In this document: piece after piece, positions 44,090-51,808 of the stretch | Layout: each line of letters begins with the position of its first letter | Numbering within the stretch: position 1 is the stretch's first letter | Origin: GCA-2706205 sp964215955 | GTDB taxonomy: Bacteria > Bdellovibrionota > Bacteriovoracia > Bacteriovoracales > Bacteriovoracaceae | Direction: 5' to 3' | Assembly (NCBI GenBank): GCA_964215955.1 | Contig: CAXPDR010000031.1 | Location: 62,001-126,000 of the forward strand | DNA length: 64,000 nucleotides | Made by a program: the position numbers and the translations under genes | Notes under the pieces: model-generated | Told to the model about the DNA's origin: nothing | Seen by the model: only the letters and a program-made list of their open reading frames with translations | The model's database searches: none

Positions 44090-45001
44090 ATGTGCAGTAG
44101 CTTTAACATGAAAAGAAACTGCCCAGAACTAAAGTGTAAATCAGATCAAATTATTAAAAAAGGCTTCTACTTTAGAAAAAATGACTCAAGAAGAATCCAG
44201 CGTTTTCAATGCTGCAGTTGTGGGAAGAAATTCGGAGCTTCGACTGGAACTCTTGAGTTTAGACAGAGAAAAAGAAGAATAAATCATCAACTTTTAAAGC
44301 TTTTTTCAATGAAAATGACTCAAAGAGATGCTGCTCGCTTCTTGGGAGTTAACAAAAAAACCGTGGCAAGAAGGTTTGATTATTGGTCGAAGAAAGCAGC
44401 CTTTAAAAATGTAAGATTTAGGGAAAAACTAAAGCAATCTCCGGTAAAGTATATGCAATTTGATGATTTAATCACAAAGGAAAAAACCAAGCTAAAACCT
44501 CTCTCTATCACAGTCGCAGTTGATGCAGACAGAAGATACATACTGCAAGCGAATGTATCTCAAATACCTGCATTTGGACATCTCGCTAAGTTATCTCGTA
44601 AAAAGTATGGTTATAGATCCTCTCATCATCTAAGTGCACTAGAAAAAACATTTGCTAATCTCAAGCCAATTGTAGACTCAAAAGCACAAATCAGATCAGA
44701 TGAACACAAAAGCTATGAACCATTTGTAAGAAAAACTTTTCCAAAGGCGAATTACAAACAATTTAAAAGCGAAAAAGGGTCAATTGCAGGACAAGGTGAG
44801 CTTAAAAAAATTAAACATGATCCTATTTTTGAAATCAACCACTCTTTGGCGATGTTAAGAGGGGCAATTTCAACTTTAGTTCGAAGAACCTGGGCAGTAA
44901 CTCAAGATCCTAAAAGACTTCAAGGTCATTTAGAAATAATGATTTATTATTTTAATAATTATTATCTAGAAGGATTAGGTCCACCTAAAGGGGGCGGTTA
45001 A
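44090..45001 (+). CDS. IS1595/IS1-like transposase with N-terminal zinc ribbon
   Basis: The 303-residue protein begins with a zinc ribbon (CPELKCKSD...CCSCGKKFG, four to five Cys at about 11-45). A helix-turn-helix follows (MTQRDAARFLGVNKKTVARR, about 74-93), then a DDE-type catalytic region with QFDDLITKE, IRSDEHKSYEPFVR (about 203-216), and NHSLAMLRGAISTLVRRTW near the end, which resembles the N-x-x-LR...LVR-TW end of IS1-type enzymes. It appears intact. Flanking terminal repeats are weak (43979-43991 and 44976-44988). The stop codon overlaps the convergent Ntn-hydrolase stop. The exact IS family needs a database comparison. Confidence 0.75.
   Translation: MCSSFNMKRNCPELKCKSDQIIKKGFYFRKNDSRRIQRFQCCSCGKKFGASTGTLEFRQRKRRINHQLLKLFSMKMTQRDAARFLGVNKKTVARRFDYWSKKAAFKNVRFREKLKQSPVKYMQFDDLITKEKTKLKPLSITVAVDADRRYILQANVSQIPAFGHLAKLSRKKYGYRSSHHLSALEKTFANLKPIVDSKAQIRSDEHKSYEPFVRKTFPKANYKQFKSEKGSIAGQGELKKIKHDPIFEINHSLAMLRGAISTLVRRTWAVTQDPKRLQGHLEIMIYYFNNYYLEGLGPPKGGG
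44976..44988 (-). repeat. Candidate right inverted repeat of the transposase element
   Basis: TAGGTCCACCTAA is the imperfect inverted partner (11/13) of 43979-43991. It lies inside the transposase coding end, 13 bases before the end of the gene, so it could equally be coding sequence that matches by chance. Confidence 0.3.
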
Positions 45002-46608
45002 TAAGAGTAAATAATATCTAGAATTTCAATTCGTGGAAAAATAAGAAATTTTAAACCCTTAAGAGCCATAGGATTTAATTGAGATTCTTCAATAAATCTT
45101 TTTTTCAATTGTTCGTTTTTGATTAAGCTAGATTTAATCCCATGACTATGTCCTAGGATTCTAGAGAGTCGTTGAATGAATAACTTCCTATGATCTTCAA
45201 GGTATATTGGGAGTTTTTGATCTAATTTTTCCAAATCTTGGAGGATATAGGTATAATCTCTTTGATCATTTTCATATATATATTGGGTTATAAGAAAATA
45301 AAATTGACTTATATACCAATCTTCGTGACCTTCTTGAAGTTTAAGTGCCATTTGAATATTGTGATAAGCTTTACTTGTTTCTGATAGATCTAAAAAGGAT
45401 TGATATTTTGATATATACTGTTGTGCAGCCTCTATTGCTGTGAGTTTCTTCTCTTTGGTTTTAATTTTAATTTTTGGTTCAAGGAAAATGTTTTCAAAAC
45501 CTAGCGTTGTTTGTTTCGTATTCTTAGGCGCTTGCCCCGTAACGTAATAAAAATTATGATCACCGATTCCCATACTACAAACTTGAATGCTACTAGAGTG
45601 GACAGGACTTAGTTTAAAGTTTTTTGCATGGGATGATTTTCCTGTTTTATTTTTTTTGTAGAGAACTTTTATCAAATCTAAATATGGGTCTTTGGAAGTT
45701 GTTATATCAAATTGTTTTAAATTTTTTTGTACAATCTCCATTCGCGACTTACATTGTTCCAAGTTTCCATAGGGTTGAATTTCTAAGTGGTCTTCTTGGG
45801 CCAAAAGAGGACGATTATTAAAATATAGATGATCATGGTCCCTAAGGTCAAACTTTTCTTGGTAAACTTCGCCACCTCTTATATCGATGCTAGCAACCTC
45901 TCCATTACTATCAGATAAGTAAATCCCCCAATAACTAATACTTTTTTTCTTCTTAACAAGCTTAATGGCTTCTCTGATATTTGAACATTGCCCAATAATT
46001 TCATCTGTAATTGTAAAAATAGACTCACCAGATTGATCAAAATATCTTCCATGTTTGTAGTGAAGGGCTAGGGTTAATCCTTTTTCGTTTATAGCAGTCA
46101 TCGAGGCAAGGGGAACTCCAGTAGAACTTAAAGAAAATGTTTTATATCTATCTTTAAAGTCATAAAGAATTGTACGCTCATTTTTCTCAAAAGGTCCTGA
46201 TAGAGCATAGTCCAATACTCTTGTGTGTATCGGTTTATTCGTTTTTGGATCAAGTACGAAAAGGCTTGAGCAACCTGGGATTATCGACATAAGATTGGGT
46301 ACCCACTTATTAAAAGCTGCCACGACTTCAGGCAATAAAAATGCAAACATGACATCATTCAAACTTGTTTCAAGACCTTCAGCATACGCAGATAATTCTT
46401 TAATATGCCTTGGGTTGTAATGATGTTTTCCTCTTGTGCTTAGTTGATTCGCTATTTTAAGAACTTTGGCCAAGCTTTCGTTTCGCGTACATAACATAGA
46501 GATTTGCTTGGTTAATTCATGGTAGGAATCTTTGTCCTTTTTACCAAGAATAAAAAAGTTTTCTTCTGGATTTCCGATTAGATGAAGGTGGTTGTGCTGC
46601 ATTTTCAT
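44998..46608 (-). CDS. C45-like Ntn-hydrolase with a helical C-terminal extension
   Basis: The first about 360 of 536 residues look like the acyltransferase/choloylglycine-type Ntn-hydrolase fold (peptidase C45). Evidence is IIPGCSSLFVLD with a candidate nucleophilic Cys (about 112), HTRVLDY (about 128; compare the R-N-L-D motif), ASMTAINEKGLTLALHYK, and FNNRPLLAQ. If autoprocessed, cleavage would be before the Cys, removing a propeptide of about 111 residues, which is longer than usual. The C-terminal about 150 residues are helical and TPR-like (ETSKAYHNIQMALKLQEGHEDW). No signal peptide is evident, and the substrate is unknown. The stop overlaps that of the transposase. Confidence 0.6.
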   Translation of the reverse strand: MKMQHNHLHLIGNPEENFFILGKKDKDSYHELTKQISMLCTRNESLAKVLKIANQLSTRGKHHYNPRHIKELSAYAEGLETSLNDVMFAFLLPEVVAAFNKWVPNLMSIIPGCSSLFVLDPKTNKPIHTRVLDYALSGPFEKNERTILYDFKDRYKTFSLSSTGVPLASMTAINEKGLTLALHYKHGRYFDQSGESIFTITDEIIGQCSNIREAIKLVKKKKSISYWGIYLSDSNGEVASIDIRGGEVYQEKFDLRDHDHLYFNNRPLLAQEDHLEIQPYGNLEQCKSRMEIVQKNLKQFDITTSKDPYLDLIKVLYKKNKTGKSSHAKNFKLSPVHSSSIQVCSMGIGDHNFYYVTGQAPKNTKQTTLGFENIFLEPKIKIKTKEKKLTAIEAAQQYISKYQSFLDLSETSKAYHNIQMALKLQEGHEDWYISQFYFLITQYIYENDQRDYTYILQDLEKLDQKLPIYLEDHRKLFIQRLSRILGHSHGIKSSLIKNEQLKKRFIEESQLNPMALKGLKFLIFPRIEILDIIYSY

Positions 46609-46636
46609 ATGGGTTTATTATAAAGGATGTGTATTC

Positions 46637-46849
46637 ATGAAACAATCTCTAATTCAAAATGAAACTGTTGTTTTGATTCTTCTGATTTTATCTGTCGTAA
46701 GAATCTATTTAGAGGTTGTTGGCTTTGACTTTGCTAAATTACCGCTGACTAAAACAATGATTAAAAATCCTAAAAACTTTCATCGCTATGGATTTTACTT
46801 TTCGGTAGGATATTTTCTATTATTTGCTCCCAATTATTTATTTATGTAG
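46637..46849 (+). CDS. Small inner-membrane protein with two predicted helices
   Basis: I take the ATG at 46637 (MKQSLIQNE), preceded by AAAGGA, rather than the upstream in-frame ATG that overlaps the divergent gene. The 70 residues contain two hydrophobic segments (VVLILLILSVVRIYLEVV and FYFSVGYFLLFAPNYLF) separated by a Lys-rich loop. It is divergent from the Ntn-hydrolase (28 bases between starts), and its end overlaps the App1-like gene. The function is unknown. Confidence 0.55.
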   Translation: MKQSLIQNETVVLILLILSVVRIYLEVVGFDFAKLPLTKTMIKNPKNFHRYGFYFSVGYFLLFAPNYLFM

Positions 46850-47892
46850 TAGTTAACCTGTTTATTCAACAAAGTCATATCATTTGACTCAAACTTTTTC
46901 TCTTGTAAATCTTTTAAATTTTGCTCTGTGGCCCTAATGTAAATTTTGACCTCAGTATTAGAATTTTTGGCAAGTTCACTTAATTGATAAAATTTAGTAA
47001 TAAAAAATGAGTCTTGTTTACTTGTAAGGGAAAAAATTCTGTTATTTTTAATTGATTTCCATACCTGCCATGGATCCGAGTCAGATTGAATTAATTTTTT
47101 TAGGGTTAAATAAATAAATGGATCTGATTCGAAGCCATCTCCAATTAAAACTAATTCTTCAGGTAATTTGGTCATAAGTAAAATGTCAATCAACTGGTTT
47201 AATTTGTAAAAACCTTGTTTCTTTATATCTTTAGCACTGAGAGATCCATCAAAAATGGAAATAAAGTCTCGGTAATCCTTTAAATAAAGATTTGAAACAA
47301 AGATTTGATTTTGATAGAGCCAATCTCTGATAGCATGTTCGTAGAAATGGGGAGAAGCCGAAAGTACAAAAGTCTGAAAACTTTTAGCCTCATAATCCTT
47401 GACCAACCTAATACTTTTTTCCACATTAGGAAAATGACTAAGGGGCCGATTCAATGAATAATACATTTCTTTGGGTGTAGAATACCTGGTATCGACAAGG
47501 GTTTTGTCGAAGTCAGTAATTAAAATTTTTCTAGGTTTTTGAATTTTCATAGGAAGTATACTTCCTAAATAAATTTCAAGACCTGGTATCAATCCAATTT
47601 CAAATAAGGTTAAGTTTGAAAATTCATTATTTTTTGAACGACTAGATATTCTGAGTTCTAACTTTCCATAATTATCGGTATCAAAGGTTTTGTCGTAGAT
47701 TATATTATTGTCCTTATCATAGGCGACTAATTTAATCTTAAATTGTTCTTTTTTGAATAAGCTGACACTATCAAGTGGTGTTCGATTTTCCTTTTTTAAG
47801 GATTCTATTTTCGAATTCGAAATATTTGCTCTCACTGAAAGCTGATCTTCACTAAGTATGGCCGAAAAGTTTACAAGATATGGTCTTATCAT
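46834..47892 (-). CDS. App1-like (DUF2183) phosphatidate phosphatase-type HAD protein
   Basis: The 352 residues have an N-terminal beta-rich domain (about 1-120) and an App1-type catalytic domain. The HAD motif DFDKTLVDT (about 128) stands where App1 proteins have DxDDT. TFVLSASPHFYEHAIRDWL (about 174-192) matches the S-A-S-P-W--Y motif, and ELVLIGDGFESDPFIY (about 240-255) matches the VGDxGxxDPxIY motif. Family members dephosphorylate phosphatidate; others are of unknown substrate. No signal peptide is seen. It is divergent from acyP by about 50 bases. Confidence 0.72.
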   Translation of the reverse strand: MIRPYLVNFSAILSEDQLSVRANISNSKIESLKKENRTPLDSVSLFKKEQFKIKLVAYDKDNNIIYDKTFDTDNYGKLELRISSRSKNNEFSNLTLFEIGLIPGLEIYLGSILPMKIQKPRKILITDFDKTLVDTRYSTPKEMYYSLNRPLSHFPNVEKSIRLVKDYEAKSFQTFVLSASPHFYEHAIRDWLYQNQIFVSNLYLKDYRDFISIFDGSLSAKDIKKQGFYKLNQLIDILLMTKLPEELVLIGDGFESDPFIYLTLKKLIQSDSDPWQVWKSIKNNRIFSLTSKQDSFFITKFYQLSELAKNSNTEVKIYIRATEQNLKDLQEKKFESNDMTLLNKQVNYYINK

Positions 47893-47945
47893 GTTAGTAT
47901 GTTAATACGAAATGACAAATAATGAAAATAAATAGGGAGTATATC

Positions 47946-48227
47946 TTGCTTGAAATGAAGTTAATTATTCACGGAAGGGTTCAAGGTGTAGGATATCGCT
48001 ACAGTATTATTAATCAAATTGAAGAAAATCAAACTCAAGTCCGAGGATATGTTTATAATATGCCAACTGGAGCAGTTGAAATTATTGCCCAGGGAGATAT
48101 TGAAGCCCTTAAGGATATAAGGAGATTTGCCTCTAAAGGTAGCTCAAATAGTATGGTCAGGGAAATTGAAGAAGTTATTCAAGAAATTTCTGAATATACT
48201 TATGATTCTTTTGACGTGAGATTTTAG
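47946..48227 (+). CDS. Acylphosphatase
   Basis: The 93-residue protein has the acylphosphatase signature GRVQGVGYRYS (about 10-20) with the catalytic Arg, and GYVYNMPTGAVEIIAQG (about 36-52) with the position of the catalytic Asn. I choose a TTG start (MLEMKLII) because AGGGAG lies six bases upstream; the ATG three codons later would have too long a spacing. It hydrolyses acyl phosphates in the cytoplasm. The 3' end overlaps the convergent coiled-coil gene by four bases. Confidence 0.88.
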   Translation: MLEMKLIIHGRVQGVGYRYSIINQIEENQTQVRGYVYNMPTGAVEIIAQGDIEALKDIRRFASKGSSNSMVREIEEVIQEISEYTYDSFDVRF

Positions 48228-49402
48228 GCAAATTTAATATCAAAAGTAAGCATACCCTCATTATAATTTCTCGTCACAGTTTTTGGATTAACGATATATT
48301 CAACCGGTATTTTAGATGTTAAAGTCTCTGACTTTTTAACCACCGATGAACCACCATTTTCTAGTTTTTTAGTGTAATCAAAATCTCGATCCATGGTGAG
48401 CTTTATTTCTCGATCAAATCCAACAACTTTTACATTTTTAGCTTCATATTCAGGTATTTGCAATTTAATACTATAACCATCTTGTTTTTCATTTAATGTA
48501 ATTTTAGGTTCAATTCCTGTATAGTGATAAAAACTATCCTTGTTCATTTCCATTTCTTTGATAGCTTCATGTTTAACCATTTGCCTCAGCTGTGAAATGA
48601 TCTTTTCCTTTTTACCTAAAAGCCTTTGCATTATTTTTTCATTTTTTGTGTACTCAGCATTATACTTTTTCTCATGGAAGTTATTGAGTTGGTTCATTTT
48701 TTTCAAATGATCTTTAGTTTTTAAATCAACTTCTTTTTTGTAATTTTTATCTCTCGTACTGATTTGACCTTGGTGTTTTCTTTCTGTTTCGGCTAAAAGT
48801 TTGGTATGTTCCTTAGATTGTTTTAATAAGCTTCTTTGAAACTTATCTGTTTGGGCCAATTCCTTTTTGGCAAATATATTTTTATTTGTTTGGAATTTAT
48901 GCTGATTGGTAGATCGCTGCTCATTGAGCCTTTCACTGGAAGTACCTTTAAGCTCTGTTTCTTTAGCATTTATTTTTCTTTGAAGTTTGTTTATTTGAAT
49001 TTTAGCTTCATGATCCATATCCTGTATTAAATGCTCATTCTTCATTTTTTTTGAAGCAACAAGAGTCTCATGAGTTGTTGTTAAGTTTTTCAAATTTTTG
49101 TCATTTTCAGATAAAATTCTCTTTTTTTCTTTTGTTGTATGGTCTTTAACTTCGTCTAAAGAAGCTCTTAATCTTTCCAGAGTTTTTTCATTTTGATCAG
49201 CTTGTCTGGCCAATTTAATTTTGTGATCTGAATATAAATTAGACTTTTCTAATGTATGGGCGGTTTTAACTTGATTCTTATACTTTTCGTGGTTTAGTTT
49301 TAACTTTTCCAATTCATTTTCATGTTGGTTTTTTAGGTTTTTCAGCTCTTGTTTATGCTTTAAGTTCTCAGTTCTTTTATTAAGTTGGTTGATAACTGTC
49401 AT
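48224..49402 (-). CDS. Long coiled-coil protein with Hsp20-like C-terminal domain
   Basis: The start is the ATG at 49402 (MTVINQLNK), with AAGGGG seven bases upstream and an ATGA overlap with the preceding small gene. Residues about 5-290 are almost entirely charged helix with heptad spacing (Lys/Glu/Gln/Leu-rich), predicting a rod roughly 40 nm long. The last about 90 residues form a beta-rich domain: GYSIKLQIPEYEAKNVKVVG, then EIKLTMDRDFDY, and KIPVEYIVNPKTV, ending in EGMLTFDIKF. This follows the alpha-crystallin (small heat-shock) strand plan, including the late G-x-L motif. No signal peptide is present. The function is unknown. Confidence 0.65.
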   Translation of the reverse strand: MTVINQLNKRTENLKHKQELKNLKNQHENELEKLKLNHEKYKNQVKTAHTLEKSNLYSDHKIKLARQADQNEKTLERLRASLDEVKDHTTKEKKRILSENDKNLKNLTTTHETLVASKKMKNEHLIQDMDHEAKIQINKLQRKINAKETELKGTSSERLNEQRSTNQHKFQTNKNIFAKKELAQTDKFQRSLLKQSKEHTKLLAETERKHQGQISTRDKNYKKEVDLKTKDHLKKMNQLNNFHEKKYNAEYTKNEKIMQRLLGKKEKIISQLRQMVKHEAIKEMEMNKDSFYHYTGIEPKITLNEKQDGYSIKLQIPEYEAKNVKVVGFDREIKLTMDRDFDYTKKLENGGSSVVKKSETLTSKIPVEYIVNPKTVTRNYNEGMLTFDIKFA

Positions 49403-49692
49403 TGAAGTGCCCCTTGTTCTAGTTCTGCATAGGGCGATGGGCATAATTCTTTCTTAGCGGTATGACCAGGACAGATCCATGTTCTTAGTAAGTCAATACT
49501 GTAAAGGGAGGACCCGCCATTGTAGGCAAGAAAGCTTACTGGATTAAGTGTTGATTTTACAAAGTGCGAGTTTTGTTGATCATCGGCTGTCTGGACTTTG
49601 TTTTTAATGACATATTGATAAACACGGTATTCTGCAGCTGAGTTAGCTGAAGCAAGTAAAAAGAAAAAAATTGAAAAAGCTTTTACTGTAAT
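49399..49692 (-). CDS. Small exported protein with a non-canonical ATT start
   Basis: An open frame of 97 codons begins after an in-frame TAA and contains no ATG, GTG or TTG near its start. The only usable initiator is ATT at 49690-49692, placed eight bases after AAGGAG. Read from there, it encodes a textbook signal peptide (ITVKAFSIFFFLLASANSAAE, split: TVKAF then SIFFFLLASANSA). The mature domain is about 75 residues with two cysteines (TWICPG and KELCPS). The stop TGA overlaps the ATG of the coiled-coil gene, and the start overlaps the upstream gene by ten bases. Coding-like composition and perfect packing support a real gene. Confidence 0.6.
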   Translation of the reverse strand: MTVKAFSIFFFLLASANSAAEYRVYQYVIKNKVQTADDQQNSHFVKSTLNPVSFLAYNGGSSLYSIDLLRTWICPGHTAKKELCPSPYAELEQGALQ

Positions 49693-49988
49693 CTTGTGTT
49701 CTCCTTAAGGATTTCATGCTCTACAACTTTGAAAAATGATCTTATGAACTCCTCTCTACTTATTTTATCCATACTTATAAGGGCGGTCTTCTTTTTTTCA
49801 ATAGAGTTATGTCTGGAGAGTTGGTTAAAAACATGTTTTACATTATGAGATGCTTTTCTTAAATTTATATTTTGACTCTGATCAAAAGATTCATTTAGCC
49901 ATTCACCAAAAAAAAGTGGACAGTATCCAGTTTGAGCCATTTTTAAAAAGTTTTTATAATCGATTTTGGGGTTATTTGTTAATTGCAT
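49683..49988 (-). CDS. Small helical protein of unknown function
   Basis: The 101-residue product starts at an ATG with AAGGAAG close upstream. It is predicted mostly helical with an aromatic-rich first third (GYCPLFFGEWLNE) and a Lys-rich end. No signal peptide or known motif is seen. Its end carries the ribosome site (AAGGAG) and ATT start of the next small exported protein, and the coiled-coil gene follows, so the three genes form one tight minus-strand operon. The operon is unlike anything I recognise. Confidence 0.65.
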   Translation of the reverse strand: MQLTNNPKIDYKNFLKMAQTGYCPLFFGEWLNESFDQSQNINLRKASHNVKHVFNQLSRHNSIEKKKTALISMDKISREEFIRSFFKVVEHEILKENTRLQ

Positions 49989-50112
49989 ATTCTTCCTTGA
50001 TTACATCTATCTCTAATATTTTAAATACAATTTTTTTTCATTTCGATAGGGAAAATATTCCTTTGTCTAAAAGAACTTGCCAGAAGGCAGTATACTGATT
50101 TCGGAGATTTAT

Positions 50113-51000
50113 ATGTTTGAAAATCTAATATTTTGTGAGAACTGTAGAAATAAAGTTGATGAAATTAATCAGTTACAGTTTGTTGAAGAGGATAGTGATA
50201 GGGGATTTTGTAGTGAATCTTGTATCATGGAGTTTTATCGACCGTTTCTTAAGCAATTTGAAATTGAAGAAATTGCCATGAGAAAAAATTTGTCCATAGA
50301 AGATGAGCCTAATTATTCTAAAATTCTCGGTGATAAAAAAATCTTAGATAATATTTTAAACAATCCTACTGAAATATGGCTTGGGGCAAACGATCTTGGT
50401 AAGCAATACTACACTCATATTTTGGCCCTGAAAGAAGGTGGAAAAGATCTTTTCTTTATTGCAATTTGTTCATATATCGAAAATGGACCATCATTTATAT
50501 TTTATCGAATTATTACAGAGCATATTTCGCTATTAAATCATTACAAAAGAGATATTCAATTTGAGTCAAACGAATTAAATATTTCAACTAGTAATGAAAA
50601 TGATATTTCAATGGAAGAGCATGAAGTGCCTACTGAAATTATTGAACTTTTAGATAGTAAAAAATCTAGTTTTCTCGCAGAAATGATGATTCATCGCAAA
50701 GAAAATGATATTGAGTTCGAAAAGTTTCATTTGTACGACAAATACATTAACCTTACTTTAGAACAAGCAGATGAAATATATGAGTTTGAAGATGATGAAG
50801 GTGATATATTAAATACTTATATTAAATCATTCCAAATTGACGGTATGGGTTTTTATTACGTGGTCATTTGCTTACCATTTTCTGTTAGTGAAAAAGATAA
50901 ACAAGCTTTTTTACCTATTTTGAGTTTTCCTTCTATTGATAACGATTTGTATCCTATCTATGCAAAAGGAGAGATGCTCAATAAAAAATTAAAAAATTAG
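50113..51000 (+). CDS. Zinc-finger protein with two similar C-terminal domains (PBECR-like?)
   Basis: The start is the ATG at 50113 (MFENLIFCENC), with CGGAG upstream; an earlier in-frame ATG adds twelve unlikely residues. The N-terminus holds four cysteines in FCENCRNK and GFCSESCIMEF, a probable zinc site. Two regions then look like diverged copies: NPTEIWLGANDLGKQYYTHI with KDLFFIAICSYI (about 85-130), and QADEIYEFEDDEGDILNTYI with GFYYVVICLPF (about 220-262). The DEIW/strand pattern faintly recalls the PBECR barnase/EndoU-like nuclease fold, but this is a weak guess. The function is unknown. Confidence 0.6.
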   Translation: MFENLIFCENCRNKVDEINQLQFVEEDSDRGFCSESCIMEFYRPFLKQFEIEEIAMRKNLSIEDEPNYSKILGDKKILDNILNNPTEIWLGANDLGKQYYTHILALKEGGKDLFFIAICSYIENGPSFIFYRIITEHISLLNHYKRDIQFESNELNISTSNENDISMEEHEVPTEIIELLDSKKSSFLAEMMIHRKENDIEFEKFHLYDKYINLTLEQADEIYEFEDDEGDILNTYIKSFQIDGMGFYYVVICLPFSVSEKDKQAFLPILSFPSIDNDLYPIYAKGEMLNKKLKN

Positions 51001-51704
51001 TTGTTCTGGGTAAAGCTTACATCATCATTATAGTAAAGCTTGTAGTAACTCACAAATTTATTACAGACACATTGAGCATAGGTGTTGCTATTTCCATAAC
51101 TTGATTGGTAGCAACCAGAGTCGATATTATTAGATCCATAATATGGGTTGGCCATATAATTATTATAATCTACAATAGCATTCATACACATCATATAGGG
51201 TGAAAGGGCCCTTGCTTTAAGAACCATAACACCATTAATTTTGTAGTTTTGATTTTCTTTTGAAAGAGTCGCTGTATACTCCTTACCTGCTTCATTATTC
51301 ACGCATTCAGCAATGCCTAACTTAAAAGAAGTACCATTTGTATTTCGCCTGATAGGTACAAAGCATGTACCTTCTGTATAATCATTTTGGGATATTTTTA
51401 TTTTAAACTTTGTATCATCTAGTGAATTCTGGCAAATTGCGAAATTCCCAATATATTGGTTAAAATATTGATAATTTAAGTTACAATTTTCAAAACCTGT
51501 AGTTGTGGTTGTTGAATCATCAGTCGAATCAGTTGTATCATCAGTTGCACTGTCAGAAGTTGAATCATCTGTTGTATTATCTGTAGTACCACTAGTTGTA
51601 ATTGTTGAGCCATTTACCGAGCTATAGGGATCCCTTGTTTTTCTAGGTGAGTCACAAGCTGAAACCATATAGAGGAAGGTGAATAATACAATTGAATACT
51701 TCAT
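50997..51704 (-). CDS. Lipoprotein with Thr/Ser/Asp-rich linker
   Basis: The 235-residue product has a lipobox MVSAC (Cys17) after a short hydrophobic segment. A low-complexity linker of Thr, Ser, Asp and Asn (about 32-70) follows, then a domain of about 165 residues with nine cysteines (ENCNLNY, AICQN, GTCFVP, AECVNNE, MMCMNA, SGCYQS, QCVCNKF). The repetitive linker is built from near-identical ACT/GAT/TCA codons and may vary in length between strains. It is probably a surface-exposed outer-membrane lipoprotein. The family is not recognised. Its stop overlaps the convergent zinc-finger gene by four bases. Confidence 0.68.
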   Translation of the reverse strand: MKYSIVLFTFLYMVSACDSPRKTRDPYSSVNGSTITTSGTTDNTTDDSTSDSATDDTTDSTDDSTTTTTGFENCNLNYQYFNQYIGNFAICQNSLDDTKFKIKISQNDYTEGTCFVPIRRNTNGTSFKLGIAECVNNEAGKEYTATLSKENQNYKINGVMVLKARALSPYMMCMNAIVDYNNYMANPYYGSNNIDSGCYQSSYGNSNTYAQCVCNKFVSYYKLYYNDDVSFTQNN

Positions 51705-51808
51705 ACTTTTTCCTTTATTTTTACTCAGTATTCTTATCGGATATATTAGTTTTATCTTTAATCGGTAATGGAATTAAGTTAAATGGTTAAAATTACGATA
51801 AGAAATTT

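Noticed and set aside
49399..49988. The 101-codon gene and the ATT-start frame as one gene joined by a programmed frameshift
   Set aside because: The second frame begins with a signal peptide and has its own AAGGAG site, which only makes sense for a separate protein. No slippery sequence is evident at the overlap.
49850..50098. Plus-strand frame of 82 codons before the zinc-finger gene
   Set aside because: It is mostly antisense to the 101-codon gene; no ribosome site or domain supports it.
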